Origin: Ceratodon purpureus
Lineage: Eukaryota; Streptophyta; Bryopsida; Pseudoditrichales; Ditrichaceae
Assembly: GCA_014871385.1 (NCBI GenBank)
Contig: CM026426.1
Location: forward strand, 45,370,484-45,434,483
DNA length: 64,000 bases
Direction: 5' to 3'
The notes beneath the pieces are model-generated. The model was not told the DNA's origin, searched no databases, and was given only the letters and a program-made list of their open reading frames with translations. Both the position numbers and the translations under genes were made by a program. Positions 12,121 to 22,567 of this stretch are shown piece by piece (the first letter of the stretch is position 1; each line of letters starts with the position of its first letter).

Positions 12121-14875
12121 AAAAATAAATAATAAAGAACAAAGGAGATGTCAATAAAGAAGAAAGGTACATGGAAGTTCCCTATCTACTCGCTTACGCC
12201 CCTAATTCACATTTCCAAAATGTCCTCCAATGTACTCAAAGAGCGTTCGAGATGCCGCTCTTCTTCGCAGTCGGACTGATCAGAGGACGATAAAGTGATA
12301 GTGGATGGGCTAATATATGAGAGATGGCTAGACTCGTCATCTGATTCATCTGCTTCAATATCAAGAAACTCCACTGATCTACTTGGTGCATTTTCAGATC
12401 TATAGTAACGGTAAGAACCACAAGCCAGTTTGATAGCTGCATTGTTCGCATAAGACGGAAGATGCCATGATGGTGGAGGGCTAGGGTAGAAATTAGGATC
12501 AGAAAAGAAAGGACAATGCATAGGATAGCTCATATTATCGCATCTGCAGATGTAAATGGCTTATTTTGTATAAATCCACTTCACATTCAATGCAAGTATA
12601 TAAAACGCAACACTAGAGAAAAAGTATCTAAACTCACTTCTTGAATCGAGATCTCTTGAGGATCTTTGCAATCGGAACTTCACCCTCAGGATCATTGCAA
12701 CTGACATGCTGAGTAGTGGTGGCTTGAGGAACTGTGGAAATCCGAATTAACGGCTGCAACAAAGCCTTGAAAATGTCTGCATCAGCCTCCAAAGCCACGA
12801 TGTGGCGGTCAACGTTGCGGCAAGCATGGATTGACGGACCTGAGGTACAATCCAATTAGTTTTATTAGTGGTACTAAAACACCTTGAAGAACAGGGAAAG
12901 TCCTGAGGCACAAGGTAAATAATTAATTTCAGGCAAACCAAAAACATACCACTTGATGCTGTGCAGTCAAATATGACATTCCTCGAATCGGAGCAAGCTT
13001 CAATCAACATTTCCATGAGAACCACGGATTTCTTGCGGGGGCCTCTCCATGGCTTCAGACCATTGCACGACTGGTTTTCTAGCAGAACAATGTTCTGCAA
13101 GCAATCGTCACGACCCACGTCTACTCCATGACGGCTCAACAACTTAGGAACATGCCGAAAAGTAAACTTTGAAGTAGGATCACTAGTCTTCACCACCAGT
13201 GTAATCCCAAACGGCAGTGTCTGTAATCCAAAAACGATTACAAAAGGATGTTAGTGCCACATCAGTTCCAGGCTGCAACGTCAGAACTCTGCCAGGGCTC
13301 GAGCAGCACGGACATGCCTACTCCACGAATGCAAAAATTGATTCTCAGGCCATACCACTCCACAAATGCCATGCCTGGGCCGTAACCACGAATGAAAATG
13401 CAAAATTAAATTCTGAGGCCATTTTATGCCCGGGCCGTGACCACTCCACGAATGCAAATTTCAATTCAATGGACATACCGTGCCTGGGACGTAGACACTC
13501 TGTATGGCAAGAAGAGTTGTAGAATTACAAAGACTGATTCACAAGAACTGAATTGGAGCTAACGAAAGTCAACCCGTCTGATTTGAGGTTGTTAGTACTG
13601 AGTCAAATTGTGATTCTATTTAGAATGGTGCACCAGAAAGTCACAAAGGCAATTTGAAACAAACGATTACAAGTCGAATTGTTAGTCCAAGAAAAAGAGG
13701 GAATCAATGTATTGCATGGAAACTTACAGTAACTGACCGATCGAAGGGTGATGTCAGGTGGAGTCGGTTCATTGCCCACCATTCCTTGCGAACTTTTAAT
13801 CCGAATGCATCATAGTAACCTAAGATTTTTGATTTTGTTGCTACATGATACGGATGGAGAAGAATCATGGCTGCATCATCGTGCAGGTGGTTCTCGGCAA
13901 AGTTGAAAGTGTTCTGCCAAAAATCTGTAGAGTCTTCATTCCACGTAGGGATGGATGTAGGTGGGACTCAAACGCTAGGGGCGGGAAGGCCCTCAAGTAG
14001 ATCTGCAATGATAAGGTCGACAAAATGATGTTTCACTTGTTTTCCACCCATGAAGAGGCTTCTCCCATCAGTGACCTGTACATGTATTCAATTTCAAGAG
14101 AGTCAAAACTAGGTCGGTTGTTAAAACCAGGTTAGTTGTTACAAGCATGATTCTAAATGACATGAGCAGCAAATATCTGCAACAATTTAAGAGGCCAACT
14201 CAGCCCGGCTGCAGGCTCATTACTTTGGACTCTGCTCGGGCCGGGCCACAGTCTGGCACACGGTTGAATTCAGAAAATTAAAAACGAAATCCAGGCATAA
14301 AGCACCAGACCTGACAAAGGCCTATTACTTGAACAGGCCGATCAAGAGAGAGCTGCTGTTCACAATGATCATGGCGCAGAGACCCCTACTTGGTTACAGA
14401 GAAATTTTATATGAAAATTGTAGCTAATTCAAAATGCATGTGCATTTTATTACCTTGAGCAGGAAACGCTTGATCTCCAGGTACATCGGAGTGTACTCAT
14501 CGCCACTGCCGGCGAGGACATCCTTGCGGGATGAGTTGATCCTCGTTGTGGCCGCACTCCCCAACATCGTTGAATTCCACGAGTTCATTGAGTTGATCAT
14601 AGGATGATCCCCTTTTTGTACCCCTCAAGCCGACTTTCTTATTCTGGCCAGAATTGGTACTTGGACTATTCTTATCATTCTAACTAGGAGTGTTGATTTT
14701 CTTCTTGCCCTTTCTTGACAACTTTTCCTTTGCTTTTTGCTCCTTCTCGAGCTCCTTCTGCTCCGCCCTCTCCTTGGCTTCTCTTACTTTCAGGGCCTTC
14801 TTTCAGTCCTCCTCTATCCTTCTTCTGAGAGCCTGCTTGGCCAAGAGCTCATACTTGAAATATCTAGGGGGAAGC

Positions 14876-15602
14876 ATGGTAAAGTGGACCACAAAAGTGC
14901 TTAGCTCATTGTCAATTTCAGCCATTCTTGCAAATACTAGAAAAAGTGGCATCATCATTTACGAGACGTTGAAAAAAAGTTCGGATATGGAAAATAGACT
15001 TGGTTATAAAGAGTGTGGGGATTTTCTGAACGGATCCGCGGCTTCTACGATGTCGAACGAGAACCGCAAAGTGGGACAAAGTGAAAGCTGTCATTTGAAA
15101 AAGTGATAAGAAGATGGGGAATTTTGTTCAGAAATCACTTTCGATTTCGACGAGACCTTTGTTTCTTAATTGCAGTTGTAGAAATGACCATGACCAAGTT
15201 CAAATGAAAGATTGGGCGGACCAAAAGTATTTCAAGGACGTTTTTAAAACACTGTTTTCCGTGAAACTTTTTGTGAGGTTTTTTTCACCGAACATTGTTT
15301 TTTAAATTGGAAAAAACATCCTCTATAGACAATAGAGGGTGCCAAATGAAGAAATTAAGACTTTGGAAAAGTTCATTTTTATGATTTAGAACAGCGGTCA
15401 AATTAAGTTTCAATTGGAGATGTTTCTTTTATGGAGATGCCTAGAAGATACCTTATGACACCTTAAAAAGTGACTAAAATGCTCAAAAACTACACCAAAA
15501 TGCTCAAAATCAGCTTCGAGCTTTGAAAAACAGCACACTTCATATTCACTTCTTATTGATCACAAATTGCACTTTGTGGTCCACTTTACCATGCTTCCTC
15601 CC
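14876..15602. mobile_element. 727-bp foldback/MITE-like element, copy 2
   Basis: The terminal inverted repeats share AAGCATGGTAAAGTGGACCA at both ends, with GGGGG on the left and GGGAGG on the right. Its right half is the reverse complement of 1203-1600, so both belong to one family. It sits beside or within the Lys/Glu-rich exon of the methyltransferase-like gene. Flanks suggest ATCT on each side, but the boundary is ambiguous by one base. No internal transposase. Confidence 0.75.
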
Positions 15603-16989
15603 ATCTGCATGAATTTTAAACCGATTTCATCAGGACCCTAAACCAATCCCTTCACAAGATTGTAAGCATTGCAGGTCCATCAAGAGCAGGGTCCTTTCTG
15701 GTCACATTCTATATGCGAAAACCAAATAAGCCAACTATCACAGCGGCCACGCAATTTTACGGAATAATATTGTCACCCCTAGACCACTACAAACAAATGC
15801 CATCTTAAATTCAAGAACGCTCTCAAGATCGTTGATGGGTACACACTGTGATGCATTCACCAGCAACCAGTGTAACCAAAAAAACGCAAGATTGTGCACT
15901 TGCGGACGTATTTGAATAGGACTCGTCTAACTACGAGGTCTGTTCCCTTGAACTCCCAAAATTTGAGGTGTTTCTGGAATCTTTCGGTTCCTCGAAAGTA
16001 TGAATTGAACACGTTATCCTAGAGCTTCATTCGGCAGTCTTCCACGTATGCTACCAGAGTCATTGGCTCAGAGGAGAGTGTCATGTCAATACTAAATTGG
16101 TCTTGTCGCACAATCTCGTCAAAAGTTGTTGACGCCTGCTCTGATAGCTGATGTGTCCAATATCGCACAGCAGTTGTTAGCTAGAGTCAATATATACAAG
16201 TCATAACATGAAGTTCTCAGTTATTCGCATTATACCTCTGCCCAAAAGATTGCCCTCGCGAGCCACGATGTAAGCCTCTCTTCGTTGACGGGCTTGGGCG
16301 GAATTTTCCGGGCCTTACGGGTGGCTGCAGAGGAATTAAAGAACTGGAGCCATTTGATTTTTGCCGTAGGTGATGCCTTTGCTGTGACTATCAACTGCAA
16401 CTTCTCCATAGTTAACTCCGTGTTGGTAGAGTTGAAGGAATAATGCCGCTCCACCTACATATGAGATGACAAAGAAAGATTGTTAGAATATCAGGAGGTA
16501 TCGATGACCCGTAAACCTCAAACATTAATAAGTTGTGCACATTAAGTGGTGGATGAAAACTGCGCTCTGGGCCGAGCAGACTCCCACCATGTCAACTTGA
16601 GTTGCAGTAAAATGTCCAGCTTCAAACGATCCACAATTAGATCAAAGGCACACGGCACAAGCTCATATGCTAAGTGAGACCGAATTAGCATGGACCATGA
16701 CTTAATGATGAATAAAATCCAAGACAGCCAGTACGGCCTCTTTAACTATTAGTTAGAGAACATGTAAGGTCTAGATCAGCTCTTAAGCAAAACAAACTTA
16801 AGGAGTAACTTAGATGAAGACAGGTACCATTTAACCGTGCACCTTATACAAACAAGCTCTAGAGACATGTACGACGCGATTCTGCAAATTGTCTCTACTT
16901 TTTAATCTCACATAATTTTAATAACTCTAGCGGAGCACACACTGCAAATGGGTCAACCAGGTGCACGAACTTTATGTTCCTCGGAATCT

Positions 16990-17152
16990 AGTGTTTTTGG
17001 AGCCAAGCACAGTTGGTTTGCAAACAGAAATCTACTCTCACACGATTCATCAGGTTGAGATGAAAAAGACAGGAGGACCCCAAGCCTTGTACACAAGGGC
17101 CTCACCCACTCTACTCGGCTCCGAGCACACTTCCTTGCACATTGCCCAGCCG
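16990..17152. repeat. Intronic tandem duplication, unit 1
   Basis: Similar to 17394-17558 at an offset of about 405 bp. Both units run from GGAGCCAAGCACAGTTGG to CTCGGCTCCGAGCACACTT and then a CCCAGCCG tail. They lie in the 16455-17739 intron of the methyltransferase-like gene. Confidence 0.8.
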
Positions 17153-17393
17153 ACGTCCCCACATCAATAATGCACATTAACTATTCCTTAGAAGTTAACT
17201 AAGTAGCCTAGATGCCCATGATATACTGATGGTATGCCTGATTGTATGCTATGCAAACAGGCTATGGCAATTCATTAAAATGCACAATTTCATTGGAAAC
17301 ACGACCGAGACTGCGCAGTCACAATATTAGAGTACATGTTCTTATGGGAGCTTAATTTTTAATGAAGGCGAGCCACTTTATAGCCCAGGAGCG

Positions 17394-17558
17394 AGTTTGC
17401 TCGGAGCCAAGCACAGTTGGGTCCGTAATCGGATGGACGAAATGTACTCTCATGGAATTCGTTAGGTCCACATGAAAAATAGACGAGGCCCCAACTCCAG
17501 AAGGGCCTGCCCAACTCTGCTCGGCTCCGAGCACACTTGCTAACACAATGCCCAGCCG
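17394..17558. repeat. Intronic tandem duplication, unit 2
   Basis: Second unit of the 405-bp-offset duplication. The core CTCGGCTCCGAGCACACTTG is shared with unit 1 and contains the self-complementary CTCGGCTCCGAG. Confidence 0.8.
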
Positions 17559-18738
17559 CCTTTGCCTCCTGATGGTACGTAAGAGTGTATGGTACGCGGA
17601 CATGCATTATTAGATAAAAGAAATGCACTTCTTCATAAAATCAAAGTATTGGTGTAGTATTTCGTTTTGAGCGGAATTTTAAATAAAGAATAACAAGTTC
17701 AAAAAAAATATGGGTTTAGGATAAGTAACTGATATTTACCTCACAAAGCCACGCTGGTGTCATTTGAGGATTCGCTACGGCAATGAACTTACTCATTTTG
17801 GAGCGAAGTTTTTGTGTTTCGGTCTTCACTGCGGCTTTCATGGCTCTGATCTCATCGGCTTCTGAGATGTCGCCGTTGTTATGTTCCAAGAATCTTCGAA
17901 GACCATCATCAGCTGCACGGCTTATCTCGTGCTACAACATCGATCGAGATTCACAAGGTCAAATACTTACTTTCAATCTGATTCAGTGAGGCATTCAAGC
18001 ATAGATCATGAGGCATTTAGCGTAGACCGTGTTCAACAACGACAAACCACGACAATGATGGACCATGCCTCTGAGTCTGTGATGGGGCCATAGGTCATTA
18101 AACTGAAGTCAAGAAATTATTCGCCATAGTGCATTGAGCAGAAACTAGGACGGCTTGCCTGAAATACCATATGGGCTACGTAATGTTCAATATCATTATC
18201 CATTCCACCATGCACACAAATCAGCTATTCATGAAATCAGGTTGTCAAAGTATACGTGGAAGATGAAACTGGTAAACATGTAACGTGCTTTGTTTTCTTG
18301 CACCTCTTCGAATCAGAATCAGACAAAATGTCACTGAATTGCTCCAGTGGCATGAGGCCGTATTTCTATACCCTAAAGTGGGTATGAACTAGATTAGTCT
18401 TAACATGAGAGTCCTCCGTGTGCCTGTCACAAAAAAAGTCAGCACATGAATTCAGCACATGCATCACCAACTGAGCCCGCTTCCCCATCTGAATCTCCCT
18501 CCTATCCATCGGATTTCTGAGTAAGGGCCAGGGGTGACTCGTTGAGGCTGGCTTCCACTTCACGTGGGGGCTCCTACAACATCAAACATTACCACATTAA
18601 CAACCCATTCCTGGACCAAGATAATGATACGATGCAGTTCAGCAATTAAGAAATAAAGCAATACTAAGATGTTGAAATACAAGGTTTGGGACCGAGCACA
18701 CTACGTGGCAGAAGTAGAGAGAGTGATTGCCAAAGGTA

Positions 18739-19179
18739 CTCGGTTCAAACTGTTTCAGTTTTGACTCGTCATGCAGATCAAAATGAGATACAACTCTCAG
18801 CATTCCTCAAAAAACTTTGCTGATAAGCACTTTGTTCTAAACATTATGTCCCACCCAACCAGACTAAGAGATGAATCTGATTTTGAACCAATCTACTTGA
18901 TTGAAAACAATATTGAGTCTGTTGGGCCCCTATCAAATGTCTGACACGCATTACCACATTAATAACTTGTACCGTTACCTCGTAAAGCATAGCATGCAGT
19001 AGAGCAATTAAATAACAATGCAATATCAAAATGCTGGAAAGGACTGTGTAGGACCGAGCATAGTAGGAAGCACAAGTATAAAGACCAATGACCAAGATTA
19101 ATTGGTCCAAATTACAATGAAATTAAATAGCAGCTACCATCGTTCCTCACAAAACTTTGCAGCCACAACTACAAGCACC
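18739..19179 (-). repeat. Right arm of the 450-bp inverted repeat pair
   Basis: Reverse complement of 11668-12120. The segment just left of it (about 18590-18735) is a weaker, partial direct copy of the same arm sequence, again with a GGGACCGAGCACAC string, so the arm itself was partly duplicated. Confidence 0.85.
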
Positions 19180-20350
19180 ATGTTCTGTACGCTATGTTCA
19201 CACCCGACTAGACTAGGCAATGCAACCATTACCTGAACGAATTTCCGTAAAATCACAATATATGCAATCTGCACGGCCCCTATAAATGACTAAGTTCATG
19301 TACTGTAGAAATTGCCCTTGATGTTACAAGTGTGCTCGGAGCCGATCATACCTTCGAAATAGTTCACTAGGTAGTGGACTTAGACCCATTCTCTTACTTG
19401 ACATTCCATCCACTACGCTCCCAATTACCCCAAGGCCCTAAATCTTAGTTGCTGTTGCAAGTCTGATTGGGCCCTTGCAACCTGTGTGACTACCTCATTC
19501 CAATTATATTTAAAAGAAATAGCCAATGAGAGGCTCTTAGAAACAGTTATATTCACAAATTTATATTAGTATAAAGCAAGAAAATGACTACAATTGTCCT
19601 CGACATCTACTTTCCTCCTATTAAATTAAAAATACGCTCGAAATGTGCACAGTTCTGAACCTTTCGAACATTGTGGTCGGCCCCGAGCAATCATACTAAG
19701 GCAGGTCAAGCTCCGAGCAGACTCTGAAAGGGAGGCTTGGTAAGTCCACTCGGCCCATGAGAATGAAAAAAACAAAGGGCACTAGACATTGGCCAGCTCC
19801 GAGCAGACTTTGAGAGGGAGAACTGGTGAGTCCACTCGGCATAAGAAAATGTTAAAAATGAAGGCAACTAGACATAGGCCAGCCCCGAGCAGACTTCTAT
19901 GCAATTTCAGACTGGGGAGCCAAATTGTCAATAAAAGAGACTAGGTTAGACTGCTCGGCCCAAAGCATGTTCAAGGCTCTGCTAGATGGAACTAAAAATC
20001 AGTTAACGCACTTGCTATTGCAGGTGTGCTCCGAGCCTAGAATTGTTCCAAGGTCCACTTTAGTCATCAAGTTCTACGCGGTTATTATACTCAAACTACG
20101 CACCCAATATTCCATCTAACTAGTGTTGGAGGGTTTGTTTAGAAATAAGCCTGGGCTGGGTCAAACCAATGTCCTTGTAAGGAATGCGACACCACAAAAT
20201 ATAGCCCCTGCAATCAGGCCTTAGAAATGGTTCTTCACACGCTCAATAAGAATCTTAGACAATGATGGACTGAATTATGTAATGAGAATGTCTCTGGTCT
20301 TCTCCGTGCACATCTAATCCAAGCACAATCTAACGTTTAAGCACAATACC
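19180..20350. repeat. 87-bp tandem repeat and CCGAGCAGACT motif cluster
   Basis: Two and a half units of about 87 bp start at 19707, 19794 and 19880. Each begins with a CAAGCTCCGAGCAGACT or CAGCCCCGAGCAGACT-like string, and the first two contain AGTCCACTCGGC. No coding sequence is seen here. If the upstream exon at 20353-20640 belongs to the methyltransferase-like gene, this stretch is intronic. Confidence 0.7.
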
Positions 20351-20352
20351 AA

Positions 20353-20640
20353 GTAGACCGAGTTGATGTAACGCATGACGCGTTCTATCAACTTGTTGAA
20401 GTGCCTCCTAAAACAAGAAAGCAACATTTGAATAGGTGGTCTGGTAAACATTAATACTTGGTTACCTCCGACTTGATCGTCTTCACGTGCAGCGCTCGAC
20501 GTGCCTGCTTCCTCCATCCTTCGAGACTGCTTGGGGCAGGAGGATTGAGAATCCGAATTCAGAACCTTGGCTTGAGGCCGCCTCTGCCCTTTCTAGGAAA
20601 CCCCTTCCACCGAATCCCCTTCCTGCGAATCTCCTTCCTG
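20353..20640 (-). pseudogene. Possible 5' exons of the methyltransferase-like gene
   Basis: Minus-strand frame reading RRALHVKTIKSE ends at a GAG|GTAACC donor (about 20467). After an intron ending TTTTAG it resumes EALQQVDRTRHALHQLGLLG. Phase is kept across the junction. The upstream part holds a short GGAAGGGGATTCG-type triplication. Assignment to the downstream gene rests only on orientation and proximity. Confidence 0.3.
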
Positions 20641-20906
20641 CGAAACAAATCCACTTGATTAGAATTGGGTTCAGTGATTCCGCTTTCGAAAGCTGCTAAT
20701 TTGATGAGATGGTCTGCAGATCTTGGAGGTCGGAGGGTGCCTTCAAGGTCCCGCATTATCTAGAGTACCAAGGTCTGAGAAGACAGTGTCGATGGACTTA
20801 TGTGCTTGGTGTACCGACTACTTGCGGCCCCTTAATCCTAGACAAAGTCCCTAAACTACTACGTACTCAATTAGTACTCTTGGATTCACTCGAGTTAAAT
20901 GCATGA

Positions 20907-21712
20907 TATGACTGGAATATGGACAATGGAAATCATTCTAGCCGGGACAAGTCTCTTTTGAAAGTGAATAAGTGATCAGTGAATAATGTATGAAATCAAT
21001 TACGTGACTAGAACGTGAACTACATATATCAACTTAACATACCATTGTAGTCTCTTTCAAAGTTGAACAACCGCCTTCGGCAAGGAAGTCAAGTTTAACT
21101 GGCTGGACCGCGGCCTCATCAAACGCATCACCGTCACCCCTTTCTTCCTGAGCAACAACCTTACTAGAGTTTCCCCCCCCCCCCCCTCCCCATGGTTGAA
21201 CGCAAATTGTATGGAGTAGCTATGTCGTCTCTAAGCGCTAACTTCAGTAACCTCTCTAGTCGTCGCTCTCTTTTAATTTCTAACTTAGCTATTGCACTTG
21301 ATCTGGTTATCATCTCTGCTAGAATGCTAAAATAGGACTTGCTCTTTTATCCATGACATCTCTCTACTGGGACAATCTATGAACAGACTGAATGTTCATA
21401 TGCACTGGAGTGCATGATAACATTTAATACATATCATGATTAATATCTGCTAACCAAGCCTTAATTACTGCTGTACTGACAAAGTTAGTTCAACTTTCAT
21501 ATTGTCAGTTGTTTACTGTATGTTAACAAGAATATCTTAAAAGCCGCCGTCTCTGATATGCCGCTTGCATTTACTAAGACCCCTTTATTTACAGCCGCTT
21601 TAATTCAAAACAGAATGCCTCACAATGCCTAGTTTTGTCAATCTCTATTTAAAATATGCGAACGCCACAATCAATATCAAACTTCTCAGTTGATATTTTT
21701 AGTCTTGACGCA
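20907..21712. other. No gene seen; poly-C tract
   Basis: AT-rich sequence. A run of 13 C near 21175-21187 is the only notable feature. Confidence 0.5.
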
Positions 21713-22134
21713 ATGGACCCGCTTCAGCCCCGTACTCATTCAGTTCCGGTTACATAGCAGGAGGGAAAGGAACACATGTCCTTAATTAAATTTGACGGGC
21801 CTTTTGAACCAATTCAGGAGTCCAAGTTTCTTGATTGCAGCTAGCGCAACTCACCGATCATAGATGCGGATGTGATGACCTTGGGTGCAAAGGGCTGTGA
21901 CCAGTCGTTGCCAGCAGCCACTATTGAAGTTTTGGGGTCCGAGGGCAGTTCTAGTAATGCTTTCCATGCATACGCAAATGTAGGGGTCATCAAGCCTGGA
22001 ACATATTCTAGAGTTCTTTTAAGAAGTTTCCCTTGGCCCAAAGGAAGTAAGCTACAGAGTAGAGGATGCCGAGCAGTTCAAAGCACAAAAGGGCAAGAAG
22101 AAGATAGTAATAGAGATTCCGATGCCGCTTAGAG
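21713..22134 (+). pseudogene. Unrecognised exon with two in-frame TAG codons
   Basis: From ATG 21713 one frame reads MDPLQPRTHSVPVT, TAG (21755-21757), QEGKEHMSLIKFDG and onward, TAG (21842-21844), RNSPIIDADVMTLGAKG and onward to about 22050. After a frameshift a Lys-rich segment (FKAQKGKKKIVIEIP) follows. Its position and orientation, just upstream of the Mutator-like gene, suggest it may belong to that element. Confidence 0.4.
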
Positions 22135-22567
22135 ATCTATGAAACGCAGTCGTCAAATGTGATATAGGTTCCAGGGGTAGCTTTAATTAGTTACCTCTAG
22201 ACCACTATCAATTGAGTGGTTCCAATGTAACTCTGAATTATTTCATTTGATTTTTGAGGATAACACTATTGAATGTTGCCGTCACAAGAAGTCATGACTG
22301 TCGTATTGCAGCCTCTAGAATAATTCTCCTGATTAGGGAAGGTACGTGTACTGATTCCTTTGTAATAAATTATAGTTGCCAAACTAAATGGATACAAAGC
22401 GTCTCATTAAGATTACATTGCTATAGCTTGCAGATTTGGTTTCCTTCTTATTCCACTACTCGTAGATAACCACCCAATGATTCTATTTGGCGTCATACTT
22501 AACTACTCGAGAATTCTTATGCGTCCCTCTTTGTTTTAATTCCTCTTTACAGAGCTCACTATTGCAG

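Larger units (their letters stand above)
12207..18573 (-). pseudogene. Beta-class N4/N6 DNA methyltransferase-like gene, multi-exon, decaying
   Basis: Minus-strand exons with good GT-AG borders are 18573-about 18430, 17931-17740, 16454-16236, 16180-15861, about 14870-14454, 14075-13728, 13220-12950, 12839-12638 and 12543-12207. The last four join in phase to the stop. The protein has a Lys/Glu-rich linker (14.7-14.8 kb), then a segment reading VDLIIADLLEG, then SDSRNVIFDCTASSG joined across an intron to PSIHACRNVDRHIVALEAD. The last part matches the motif I (FxGxG-like) and E-D cofactor-binding region of N4/N6 MTases. The catalytic-type motif lies before the cofactor motif, which is the beta-class order. 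The DPP motif appears as DLL (13992-14003). Other lesions are TAG 18502-18504, TAG 16019-16021, TGA 13968-13970, a frameshift near 14.57 kb and an inserted foldback element. The C-terminal exon is Ser/Asp/Glu-rich. Acts on DNA by family; activity is unlikely for this copy. Confidence 0.6.
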
